Shown in pieces: positions 36,570 through 44,622 of a stretch of DNA of 64,000 bases (positions are counted from its first letter, which is position 1; each line of letters starts with the position of its first letter). The notes beneath the pieces were generated by a model that was not told where the DNA came from, did no database searches, and saw only the letters and a program-made list of their open reading frames with translations. Origin of the DNA: an uncultured Selenomonadales bacterium (GTDB taxonomy: Bacteria > Bacillota > Negativicutes > Acidaminococcales > Acidaminococcaceae); NCBI GenBank assembly GCA_900315345.1, contig OMYP01000005.1:1-64000 (forward strand), given 5' to 3'. A program made the translations under genes and the position numbers.

Positions 36570-36944
36570 CTACTGTTTAACAGCTTTCACATAAATATTA
36601 CTGCGGGCTACTTTCATCCCCAGCTGATTTTCCGCGATGGATGTGATCCGTTCCGGTCCCTTCAGCTGATCCACCTCGATTTTCAGCTCCGCGTTTTTTG
36701 CAATCAGCTGGGATTCCTGTGTCTGGAGTTTTATCAGGTGGTTTCCTGCCGATACCAGCGCGGCGCTGCGCATGACAGCAGCAAAATACATGGCCAGTAT
36801 CAGCCCCGCTGTAACAAACAGACGGCGCCGGAACAATTTATAGTTAGGCTTCCGCTCACGGCGGGGACGGGGACGCGGCTCAGGCCGTTGTTCCCGCTGA
36901 GGTTCTGCCCATTGTTCTTCGTAATTGTATTTTCTTGCTAACAT
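36570..36944 (-). CDS. ftsL: FtsL-like divisome protein
   Basis: 124 residues: long basic/acidic cytoplasmic tail with Pro-Arg repeats (QREQRPEPRPRPRRERKP), one membrane helix (LFVTAGLILAMYFAAVM), then a heptad coiled coil (LIKLQTQESQLIAKNAELKIEVDQL). FtsL with FtsB/DivIC activates septal wall synthesis. Named by topology and position after rsmH, as FtsL sequences are poorly conserved. Start 36944 follows AGGATTAT; the frame extends to 36977. Confidence 0.85.
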   Translation of the reverse strand: MLARKYNYEEQWAEPQREQRPEPRPRPRRERKPNYKLFRRRLFVTAGLILAMYFAAVMRSAALVSAGNHLIKLQTQESQLIAKNAELKIEVDQLKGPERITSIAENQLGMKVARSNIYVKAVKQ

Positions 36945-37027
36945 ATAATCCTGCCTGCCTTTTACCTGTATTATCAATCCCGGAGATCCGCCGCCTCATT
37001 TCCCTTATCCAGTAACTTCGGGGAAGC

Positions 37028-37108
37028 GGCTGCGCCTTCAATCCATTTCCTTATCATTCGCAAAAAACACTCGGCAATCTCACAAACTCATTTAATCAGC
37101 GTTACCTT
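37028..37108. repeat. MITE-like element, right half, at the rsmH stop
   Basis: Related to 8565-8645 with about ten differences; ends AATCAGCGTTACCTTAA. The terminal TTA forms the rsmH stop codon (37109-37107), and rsmH appears full length, so the element lies flush with the gene end. Confidence 0.8.
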
Positions 37109-38075
37109 AAATTTTTTCCGCAAACCGCAGCCTGGCGCTCCGGGCCCTTGGGTTGGCCTCTATCTCCGCCTGGTCCGGCAGAAGGTTTCCCGGCTTTTTC
37201 ACCGCCGGTTTCCGGCCGCACACGCAGGGCATGTGGGGCGGGCATATGCAACCTTTTGCCAGCTGGGCCAGCTTCTGCTTCACGATCCGGTCCTCCAGGG
37301 ACTGGAAAGTGATGATCCCGATCCTGCCTCCCGGTTTCAGGGCGGCTACCGCATCTTCTATGACCGGGTCAAGAATGTTCAGCTCATCGTTCACTTCGAT
37401 ACGCAATGCCTGGAAGGTGCGTTTCGCCGGATGGGGACCCTCCTTGCGGGCCCCTTTGGGAATGGCCTTCTTGATGACCTCCACCAGTTCGCCGGTGGTA
37501 TGCAAAGGCTTTTTCTGCCGTTCCGCCACAATAAACTGGGCGATCCGTTTGGCCCACCGTTCCTCCCCGTACCGCCATATGAGGCTGGCAAGGTCTGCTT
37601 CGCTGTAGGTATTCACAATGGTATCCGCAGTCAGGGACCTGTCCCGGTTCATGCGCATGTCCAGAGGGCCTTCATGCATATAGGAAAAACCCCGTTCCGG
37701 GGTATCTAACTGATAGGAAGAAACCCCCAGGTCGAACAGTATGCCGGTCACCCCGTCAACGCCCATTCCCTGCAGCACCTCTTTTAATTGCCGGAAATTG
37801 GATTTTACGATATCCACCCTGCAGGCCGCGCCCTTTAACCGTTCTGCCGCAGCTGCCAGTGCATCGTCGTCCTGGTCGATGCCAATGAGCCTTCCCTTTT
37901 CCGAAAGGCGGGATACGATGGCCGCGGAATGGCCCCCGCCTCCCAGGGTACAATCTACATAAACGCCCTCCGGGTCTGTCACCAGCCAGTCCACACAGGG
38001 CTTCAGCAACACGCTTATATGGGCGAAACCGCCCGGCAATGGCGGATTCCCAACCTGGTCATTCTGCCTGTCCAA
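37107..38075 (-). CDS. rsmH: 16S rRNA (cytosine1402-N4)-methyltransferase
   Basis: 322 residues. [15 protein letters not shown], the SAM site [39 protein letters not shown] and the C-terminal [12 protein letters not shown]. It methylates C1402 in the 16S decoding centre. The start is a TTG with GGAGGG eight bases before it. The N-terminus carries an extra ~15 polar residues before the conserved HISVLL. Second gene of the mraZ cluster. Confidence 0.96.
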   Translation of the reverse strand: MDRQNDQVGNPPLPGGFAHISVLLKPCVDWLVTDPEGVYVDCTLGGGGHSAAIVSRLSEKGRLIGIDQDDDALAAAAERLKGAACRVDIVKSNFRQLKEVLQGMGVDGVTGILFDLGVSSYQLDTPERGFSYMHEGPLDMRMNRDRSLTADTIVNTYSEADLASLIWRYGEERWAKRIAQFIVAERQKKPLHTTGELVEVIKKAIPKGARKEGPHPAKRTFQALRIEVNDELNILDPVIEDAVAALKPGGRIGIITFQSLEDRIVKQKLAQLAKGCICPPHMPCVCGRKPAVKKPGNLLPDQAEIEANPRARSARLRFAEKI

Positions 38076-38186
38076 GTCTGTTCCCTCCCATATCCAAACA
38101 GGGTTTCTTACGTACCGTCAATCCATTCGCCTTCAAGGAAGCCAATCATTTTTATGAACGGCTTCGCTAATGTTCCCTGATGCAAT

Positions 38187-38615
38187 TCAAATATCCAGAT
38201 CCAAATCGTCCAGACCTTCTTCTATCATCTGTTCGGCGGCTGCATTCCTGGCCTGCCACTGTTCCGCCGACCAGATCTCCGCCTTATCGCCTACCCCTAC
38301 GATCACCGTATCCTTGCTGATACCGGCATGCTCCCGCAGGGTGGCGCTCAGCAGCACCCTCCCCTGCTTGTCGCAGGAAAATTCATCGGCGCCGGAAAAG
38401 AAAAAACGCTTGATGTCACGGTTCTTTTTCTGCCCCATGGACAGGGCGTTCAGCTTTTCCGCAAACAGGTTCCACTGTTCTTCGTCATATATCATGAGGC
38501 AGTGATCGAAGCCCTTGCTGATATAAAACCGCTTGCCCAAGGCTTCCCTCAGTCTGGCAGGAATGAAGAGACGACCCTTGTCGTCCAGAGAATGCCGGTA
38601 TTCACCTAAAAACAT
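38187..38615 (-). CDS. mraZ: Transcriptional regulator MraZ
   Basis: 142 residues from MFLGEYRHSLDDKGRLFIPA, with two SpoVT-AbrB-like halves, each with a D.KGR/DKQGR motif. MraZ is a ring-shaped DNA-binding protein that represses its own division/wall operon by binding repeated GTGGG-type boxes, which are present here at 38623-38647. The frame runs to 38687, but AGAGGTGAAGAAA precedes the chosen ATG. Confidence 0.95.
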   Translation of the reverse strand: MFLGEYRHSLDDKGRLFIPARLREALGKRFYISKGFDHCLMIYDEEQWNLFAEKLNALSMGQKKNRDIKRFFFSGADEFSCDKQGRVLLSATLREHAGISKDTVIVGVGDKAEIWSAEQWQARNAAAEQMIEEGLDDLDLDI

Positions 38616-38622
38616 TTTCTTC

Positions 38623-38647
38623 ACCTCTTTGCCCCACTTTTCACCAC
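38623..38647 (-). promoter_or_regulatory. MraZ operator: three boxes at 10-bp spacing
   Basis: Minus strand: GTGGT (38647-38643), GTGGG (38637-38633), GAGGT (38627-38623), each separated by five bases. The last overlaps the mraZ ribosome binding site. Confidence 0.8.
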
Positions 38648-38655
38648 TTTTCTCC

Positions 38656-38684
38656 ATTATACAGTCAACTTTTTCATTTTGCAA
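38656..38684 (-). promoter_or_regulatory. Promoter of the mraZ/division cluster
   Basis: Minus strand: TTGCAA (38684-38679), 17 bases, TATAAT (38661-38656), directly upstream of the MraZ boxes. Confidence 0.75.
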
Positions 38685-38931
38685 CACTTTTATAGGTAAA
38701 ATTCATTCAATCTCTCCGGTTTTATCAAACTTTTTTACAGCCCATCCACGTCTTACACAATATATTGTGGCAACGCATTTTGCCGACCACAATTTGAAAA
38801 TTCTATGAAATCCCTTTTCCGCTCTTTTCCTTTTCATAGAAGAGTGCTATAATATCACTGCAAATAAAAAACGGCGCATGTTCCATTGCGCCTGTTCCGT
38901 TTCCAATTTATTTTTTTATGAGGTGAACAAA

Positions 38932-39150
38932 ATGGAAATCAACGAAATCACTGCCGATACCAATATCATCGAAGCCGTACAGGCCCATCCGGAAATCATG
39001 CAGGTATTTGCCGATTACGGCCTGGGCTGCATCGGCTGCATGGCCGCCCAGTTCGAGACCATCGGGGAAGGAGCCGGCGCCCACGGACTGGATGTTCCCG
39101 CCCTGATTAAAGACATCAATGCATGCATCAAGGCAAACGCGGCAAAATAA
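38932..39150 (+). CDS. DUF1858 domain protein
   Basis: 72 residues from MEINEITADTNIIEAVQAHP; GAGGTGAACAAA precedes the ATG, and an upstream frame start at 38878 is rejected. The GLGCIGCMAAQFETIGEGA motif with a CxxC pair is the hallmark of DUF1858/hybrid-cluster-protein-associated small proteins. Function unproven; the family is linked to redox or nitrosative stress proteins. An extended -10 promoter (TGCTATAAT, 38845-38853) lies upstream. A small hairpin (GGCGCA/TGCGCC, ~38874-38888) is in the leader. Confidence 0.85.
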   Translation: MEINEITADTNIIEAVQAHPEIMQVFADYGLGCIGCMAAQFETIGEGAGAHGLDVPALIKDINACIKANAAK

Positions 39151-39226
39151 GGTCAGGTCTTTAGGGGGCCTAGCCAATACCGTACCCCCGGAAAACAAAC
39201 CAATACATTAAAACCCTATAAAAAAA

Positions 39227-39312
39227 GGGGCTGCAACAAAATGAGTTTTTTTAACTGAATTTTGTTCAGCCCTTTTCCATTGCGCAACAACGAGTCTATT
39301 TTGTACAGCCCC
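39227..39312. repeat. Short MITE-like element with GGGGCTG termini
   Basis: 86 bases starting GGGGCTGCAACAAAATGAG and ending (reverse complement) GGGGCTGTACAAAATAGAC. The left half is itself a hairpin (GGGCTG..ACAAAAT / ATTTTGT.CAGCCC). Such ends resemble remnants of insertion sequences; no coding sequence. It may also terminate the DUF1858 transcript. The remaining parts of the 39151-39441 gap show nothing else except the terminator below. Confidence 0.55.
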
Positions 39313-39370
39313 CGATGTATCCCTTGCTGCCGATAAACAGAAAATCGAAAACCATACTCGCACATAGAGC

Positions 39371-39398
39371 AAAACCCGGGCAATCCTGCCCGGGTTTT
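39371..39398 (-). terminator. Terminator of the TAA copy 2 operon
   Basis: AAAACCCGGGCA-ATCC-TGCCCGGGTTTT, a perfect 12-bp stem. Bidirectional in shape; positioned 44 bases past the TAA stop. Confidence 0.85.
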
Positions 39399-39441
39399 AC
39401 TTTCTTTTACTTTTACAAGTCTTTTTTATTTGTAACAGTAT

Positions 39442-42400
39442 TTATTTCTCAGCTGCCTGGCCGGGAGTTTCCGTCACGATCTTGCTGCCGTAAACGTCCC
39501 GGGTCTTGCCTTCCGGATACTTGGAGTCCGAATTGTTGACACGTACACGCTCGATCTTCTTGCGGTCGTTGTCCTGGCCAGAGATACGTTCTACATAGAT
39601 GCGGCCCAGTTCCGGCTCGAATTCTTTGGCGATCTGGGGATCCAGGGTTACGCCGCTGCGGACGATGCGGTCCAGCATAGCTGCGAATTCGTAGCGGGTC
39701 ATGGCACGGTCGCCCTTGAACAGGCCGTCAGGATAACCCTTCAGGGCTCCACGCTTCTGCAGGTCTTCTACGTACTCGTAAGCCCAGTGGTTTTCCGGAA
39801 CATCCGGGAACATGGCGGTCTCGATGCCATTGGCTGCTTCCATGCGGTCCATGCGGGCTGCCATCTGGGTCACCAGGCTGCGCAGGTCCTGAATCTCACG
39901 GGCCATGGCGGTGCGGCTCCGGGTGATCCGGTTCCGGGTGCCGTCCAAACCGAAGGTGATGCCTGCGTTCACCATGTTGTCCGCATTGCCAAAGGTACCG
40001 CCGATGCTGAACATCACGCTTTCATCCGGCCGGTAGAAGGCGCCTAACGCCGCTGCCGTTTCACCCCGGTAATTGCCTACGCCGGCCGCGAACTGCAGCT
40101 TGTCGTCCGGGTTGAAGTCCATGGGATGGAGGGCTGCCAACGCTGCCGCCCCGGCCAGGCCTTTCCGCATCCGGTTGTCCAGGTTGTTGATCTGGTTGTA
40201 GGTATTGTTGATCTGGCTACCCAGGTTCTCAATGTTCTGGGCATTGTTATTAACCTGATTGTCCAAGGCTGTAATGTTTTCCGCCGCCGTGTTGTCCTTC
40301 TTAATGTAATTGCCGTCGTTCTGCACGCGGGTTTCATTGTAAACCGTATCGCCGGTCACGATGCCCGTGTCGCCGGATGCGACTTTACCGTTGGCCTTTA
40401 CATCCACAGTGTAGATCTTTTTGTCATCGACATCTTCAGAGGCCACCGTCACATTATCAGAACCGGCTTTTACCTCCACATTGGAAACAGCTTTCACTTT
40501 AGATTTAATCGTATATTTCAGGCTACCATCCGCATTCTTGGTGGGTTCTACCTCGATGGTGTCATCGCCGGCTTCTACCGTGTTGCGGGTATCAACGATT
40601 TCTGCTGTTCCGGCGTTGTTGCCTACCAGGTCTTTCAGCGAAATCGTATATTTGGCGCCGTTTTCGGTTTCAGCTTTTTCGCCGGTCAGTACATACTGGG
40701 TGTCAGTATCCGTATCAACCACTTCCGCAGTCCCTGCTTCGTTACCCGCTTTATCTTTCAGGGAAATTGTGTAGGTCGTGCTTCCGTCTGCCGCTTTTTC
40801 ACCCTTCGTACCGGAAAGATCATACTGGGTGTCAGTATTTGTATCTACGATGATTGCCGTCCCTGCAGGTTTATCTTCGGAGTCTGTAAGCGTTACCGTG
40901 TATGTCGTGTTTCCTTTCCCGTCATCCACTCCGCCGTCGCCGGAAAGAGTATACGTACTCGCGTCAATTTTGTATGTCGTAGTATGGTTATTTGTATCTG
41001 AAGGTTTTATCGGATCATCGGAAACCGCAGGCGCCGGTGTTGTTCCTGCAGTTACCGCAGCAGTTCCGTCAGTTGCACCGGTTCCTGCCGTTGTTCCCGT
41101 TTCGCCGGCAGTCAGATCTGTCGTCTGCCCATTGGTTTTAGTAGTGGTTTCCGGCGTTGTCGGCGTAACCGTTATGTTTGTCCCTTCTGTCACAATCGCG
41201 TTCAGCGAATGAATGGTATATACCGCATGCCCGTTATCATCTGTGTTCTTGATTACCTCGACATTATCCCCGCCAACAATACTGAACTGTGCGGAATCCA
41301 GCGCAGAATACAGCTGGCTGCCGTTGATCGCGTCGGTAGAATCTTTTGAAACCAGACCTGCCGCTACGTTCTGAATACGGCGCGTTGCCTGAGTGCCGTC
41401 GACCTGTATTCCCCCGACGCTGACTACACCTGTCGGGTCGGCGCCGGCAAATTCATACTTTGTGCCGTTTATCGTCAGCGTGTTCTCCCGGGTCCCGTAC
41501 ACGGTATTCCCTGCAGTGCTGTCCCCGGCAGCCACATACCCCGCTCCCCTTCCAAGGAACACGGAATCCGCCAGGGTTTCGGCAACGTCGCTGCCTAAAA
41601 TGAAAGTATTGTCTGTAGCAACGGGTGCGTCTGCCGTACCGTTGCGGCTGCCGATGGCTACGCTGTTGTTGCCGGTCACTTTATTCCCCACGCCAATGGC
41701 GATACTTTCTTTCCCGGCTGCAGTATAATCCTTTTCGCCCACAACAGATCCCTTGCCCAGGGTCATGGAGTCCTCACCGTAAGCATAGGCCTGTTTTTCT
41801 ATCAGCTTTTCCGCATCGTCAAAATCCTTGTCACAGGTTGACAGGGAATCGTCCACGTTCTTTTTGTCGGCCGTGGCTTTGTCAAGCCTGGACTGAAGTT
41901 CTTCCTTTTCCCCTTCCGCCTCCTCGATCAGGGCCTGGTACCCGGCCTTTACGGTATCATTGGGAACCGGGTATTCCCCTGTCCCGTCAGCGTCCCTTTT
42001 CTTTTCCAGTATTGCAATATCTTTTTCCAGATCATCGATGGACTTTGTGAAGGAATTGATCCGAATCTGGAGATTATCCGATTCTGTCTGCAGCTCCTTC
42101 CGGTAATCCTCTTTTGACCCGTATTCAATGATAGAACGGGCTTTGGAAGCCTCTCCTACGCCTTCCACATGGATATAGGGGCTGTTGAAGAGCATTTCAC
42201 CGTCATTATTCTGGGATATGGCCATGTTCCGATCATCAATATTGATGGAAGCCGCCCGTTTCAGCTGGGCCACATTCACCGCATCGGTATCCGCACTGCC
42301 AGCCGCTACGCCGGTAATCTGCCGGGTAATACCGTTGGCCGCATCGCCTACGGAAACTGCGGCCATGGTGGAACGCCATACGGCGTCGTCTTTGACCGAA

Positions 42401-44088
42401 GGCTGCCCGGTATAAAGGTCGTACCCACTGACTGTGGCCGCAGGCGTGTTTGCGGCAGAACCGGATCCTAACGCCACAGAATCCGCTTCCGTAGCCTTTG
42501 CCCCCGCGCCGAAAGCAAAAGCATTGTCCTCGCTGACCCAGGCCCCTTTGCCGATAGCAGCCGAATTCCGGCCCTTATTATCCTCTAACTCCCCGACAAC
42601 GCCGCCCAGGGCGGCCAGCGCGTTTTCTGAATAAACGACAGATTTCATGCCGAAAGCTGTGGAATTATAACCGGCCAGATGGCCGTTATCCCGAATCATG
42701 TCATCCGCCTCGGCCCGGGTGGCAATCCCTTCCTTTATGATTTCTTTTTCACCGGTCGCAGCGTTTACGCCTTCAATGAAATACTGTTTTCCCTCCGGCT
42801 TATCCGAATCCCTCAATACTTCCACGTCATTATAGGTAACATTCCTACTGGCATCCTTCCAGGTGCCGCCATAAACGATGGAACCGTTGCCCCAGGCCGT
42901 GGAAGTTTCCGCCCGGGCTTCCGTATCGGTGCCCCAGGCCGTAGCGCCGCCGCCCACAGCCTGGGTACCGCTTCCGAAAGCCGTAGCATTCTCACCGGAG
43001 GCAGTGGTACTGTAGCCGAATGCAGTAGAATTCTTCCCGGAAGCAACCGTACTAATACCAAACGCGGTTGACCTGGAATCGGCAGCCTCTGTTTCCCACC
43101 CGAAAGCGGTTGAAGCTATACCTGTCGCCTTGGCCTTGTACCCGAATGCTGTAGCCTCTTCCCCGGAAGCCGTGGTCTGGTAACCGAATGCCGTCGCGTC
43201 CGTATTGGTCGCTTTCGTGCTATTACCAAACGCCAGGGAGTTTACCCCCCGGAGGCCGGTTGAAAAAACAGCAGACTGTTCAATCTGCTCCATCGTCTTA
43301 TCTTCCGTATGCCCATCCGGGAATGTCAGCCGGTAATACTCCTTCCCACCATAGGACACGGTTTTGAATCCGGCCACTTCCCTTCCCTGGTAGGATTCAA
43401 TCTCAACGATGGAACTATCCGACCCGTCATCACTTCCCGCCTGGGTAGCAGTGCCAAAGGCCGTGGCGTTGTAGGTCAACGCAGTCCCTCCCTGAAATGC
43501 AAAGGATCCCGTGCCGGAAGAAACAGACCGCCTTCCGAAAGCTACAGCGCTTTTTCCCAAGGCGGTCGCCCCATAACCGATGGCCACGCCCCGCTCGCCC
43601 CGGACTACAGTATTCCTGCCAAAAGCGGAAGCTCCGAACGCATAGGCCTTTGCACCGGCCCCGACTGCCGTTGCCTCCGAGCCGGATGCCTGGGCATAAA
43701 AGCCCAGGGCAACCGTCTTATCCGCGCTGGCGCTGGAACCGTCCCCGGCTGCCACAGAATTGCTTCCCGACGCCGAGCCTAATCGGATAGGCGTTACCGA
43801 AGTGACAACGCTAACGTCATTTACTACCCGGGTACTTGTTTGCACACCTGTGACCATAGTCCCGCTGGCGCCCCAGGCTACCGATCCGGGATAACTTACA
43901 AGGCCGGCCAGCAGCACAGCGCAAATGGCACGGGACAAACCGGCAAAACACGCTTTCCCATTTACCTGCGAATATGCCGCCAACCCATGGAAAGCATTTT
44001 TACATTTCCCGTTCCGTTTCGCCAATTCAGAAACTACCACGTAACAGTTGCGGGCCTTGCTCCAGATGATTTTATAAATTTTATTCAT
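39442..44088 (-). CDS. Trimeric autotransporter adhesin with C-terminal SLH domain, copy 2
   Basis: 1548 residues. ESPR signal (MNKIYKIIWSKARNCYVVVSE) and hydrophobic core to about residue 78. YadA-type head repeats (TAFGYxTxASGExA) fill ~90-560. A charged coiled coil (~680-790) is followed by stalk/neck modules, four ~33-residue DTDTQY...TYTISLKD repeats (~1090-1240), and the YadA anchor (LAGAAALAALHPMDFNPDDKLQ) at ~1315-1385. About 160 residues follow the barrel: a coiled coil (AMAREIQDLRSLVTQMAARM), an SLH domain (FPDVPENHWAYEYVEDLQKRG, GYPDGLFKGDRAMTRYEFA) and a polar tail. SLH domains of Negativicute outer-membrane proteins bind peptidoglycan, so this TAA should be wall-tethered. Its ATG overlaps the upstream gene's TGA. 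Confidence 0.92.
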   Translation of the reverse strand: MNKIYKIIWSKARNCYVVVSELAKRNGKCKNAFHGLAAYSQVNGKACFAGLSRAICAVLLAGLVSYPGSVAWGASGTMVTGVQTSTRVVNDVSVVTSVTPIRLGSASGSNSVAAGDGSSASADKTVALGFYAQASGSEATAVGAGAKAYAFGASAFGRNTVVRGERGVAIGYGATALGKSAVAFGRRSVSSGTGSFAFQGGTALTYNATAFGTATQAGSDDGSDSSIVEIESYQGREVAGFKTVSYGGKEYYRLTFPDGHTEDKTMEQIEQSAVFSTGLRGVNSLAFGNSTKATNTDATAFGYQTTASGEEATAFGYKAKATGIASTAFGWETEAADSRSTAFGISTVASGKNSTAFGYSTTASGENATAFGSGTQAVGGGATAWGTDTEARAETSTAWGNGSIVYGGTWKDASRNVTYNDVEVLRDSDKPEGKQYFIEGVNAATGEKEIIKEGIATRAEADDMIRDNGHLAGYNSTAFGMKSVVYSENALAALGGVVGELEDNKGRNSAAIGKGAWVSEDNAFAFGAGAKATEADSVALGSGSAANTPAATVSGYDLYTGQPSVKDDAVWRSTMAAVSVGDAANGITRQITGVAAGSADTDAVNVAQLKRAASINIDDRNMAISQNNDGEMLFNSPYIHVEGVGEASKARSIIEYGSKEDYRKELQTESDNLQIRINSFTKSIDDLEKDIAILEKKRDADGTGEYPVPNDTVKAGYQALIEEAEGEKEELQSRLDKATADKKNVDDSLSTCDKDFDDAEKLIEKQAYAYGEDSMTLGKGSVVGEKDYTAAGKESIAIGVGNKVTGNNSVAIGSRNGTADAPVATDNTFILGSDVAETLADSVFLGRGAGYVAAGDSTAGNTVYGTRENTLTINGTKYEFAGADPTGVVSVGGIQVDGTQATRRIQNVAAGLVSKDSTDAINGSQLYSALDSAQFSIVGGDNVEVIKNTDDNGHAVYTIHSLNAIVTEGTNITVTPTTPETTTKTNGQTTDLTAGETGTTAGTGATDGTAAVTAGTTPAPAVSDDPIKPSDTNNHTTTYKIDASTYTLSGDGGVDDGKGNTTYTVTLTDSEDKPAGTAIIVDTNTDTQYDLSGTKGEKAADGSTTYTISLKDKAGNEAGTAEVVDTDTDTQYVLTGEKAETENGAKYTISLKDLVGNNAGTAEIVDTRNTVEAGDDTIEVEPTKNADGSLKYTIKSKVKAVSNVEVKAGSDNVTVASEDVDDKKIYTVDVKANGKVASGDTGIVTGDTVYNETRVQNDGNYIKKDNTAAENITALDNQVNNNAQNIENLGSQINNTYNQINNLDNRMRKGLAGAAALAALHPMDFNPDDKLQFAAGVGNYRGETAAALGAFYRPDESVMFSIGGTFGNADNMVNAGITFGLDGTRNRITRSRTAMAREIQDLRSLVTQMAARMDRMEAANGIETAMFPDVPENHWAYEYVEDLQKRGALKGYPDGLFKGDRAMTRYEFAAMLDRIVRSGVTLDPQIAKEFEPELGRIYVERISGQDNDRKKIERVRVNNSDSKYPEGKTRDVYGSKIVTETPGQAAEK

Positions 44089-44543
44089 TTCTTATTCTCC
44101 TTTTCTTCCTTCGGCTGTTCCAACGGCGTTACCAGAAACTCTACAATTTTCGAGGACCCGTTCTCCTGGGCAAAGGTCACCACGATCCGCGCATACTTGT
44201 CTTTGCCTGCCGTGCCCACATAGACCAGGTCGTTGATGTTGGCGTAACCGCTTTTGGGGTTATACCGCTTGAAATAGGAAACAATGTTGACATCTTTAAT
44301 GTTCCCGATTTTTTCTTTTATGTTTTTCTTTAAATCGGCAAAACCGGCTGCCGGCACATTTTTCAGCAGGTCCGGGTGAAAGCTCGGGGTAACCTGTTCA
44401 TAGGTAACCGTATTTCCCGTAAGCGCCGCCACAAGCTGGTCCGCAGTTTTTTCCTCTGCGGACAGGCTCCTGGCGGCGCCTTCCGCAAAGCAGCTTACAT
44501 GGATGGCCACCGCCATTAACAATACCGACAATACTTTTTTCAT
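44085..44543 (-). CDS. Small secreted protein coupled to TAA copy 2
   Basis: About 152 residues from MKKVLSVLLMAVAIHVSCFA, a signal peptide probably cleaved after CFA (no proper lipobox before the Cys). The mature part has an Asp/Glu/Lys-rich alpha/beta pattern (VAALTGNTVTYEQVTPSFHPDLLKN, YANINDLVYVGTAGKDKYARIVVTF) and a basic-acidic tail. Not a family I can name. It ends in a four-base ATGA overlap with the TAA start, so the two are translated together; periplasmic helpers of TAAs (SadB-like) occupy similar positions in enterobacteria, but similarity is not visible. Start 44543 has GAGGAAGGG upstream. Confidence 0.8.
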   Translation of the reverse strand: MKKVLSVLLMAVAIHVSCFAEGAARSLSAEEKTADQLVAALTGNTVTYEQVTPSFHPDLLKNVPAAGFADLKKNIKEKIGNIKDVNIVSYFKRYNPKSGYANINDLVYVGTAGKDKYARIVVTFAQENGSSKIVEFLVTPLEQPKEEKENKK

Positions 44544-44622
44544 AACAATTCCCTTCCTCGTATTAAAATTCACGAAGCCGTCCGCCGCCTTCCTGTTAAT
44601 GAAATCTATTCCATCTCCCCCG

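Noticed and set aside
44600-44622. Sequence after the Cas12f-like stop as a guide, because it shares about ten bases (ATGGAATAGA) with the repeat at 3305-3401
   Set aside because: Ten bases is too short and the guide boundary is unknown; chance is a sufficient explanation.
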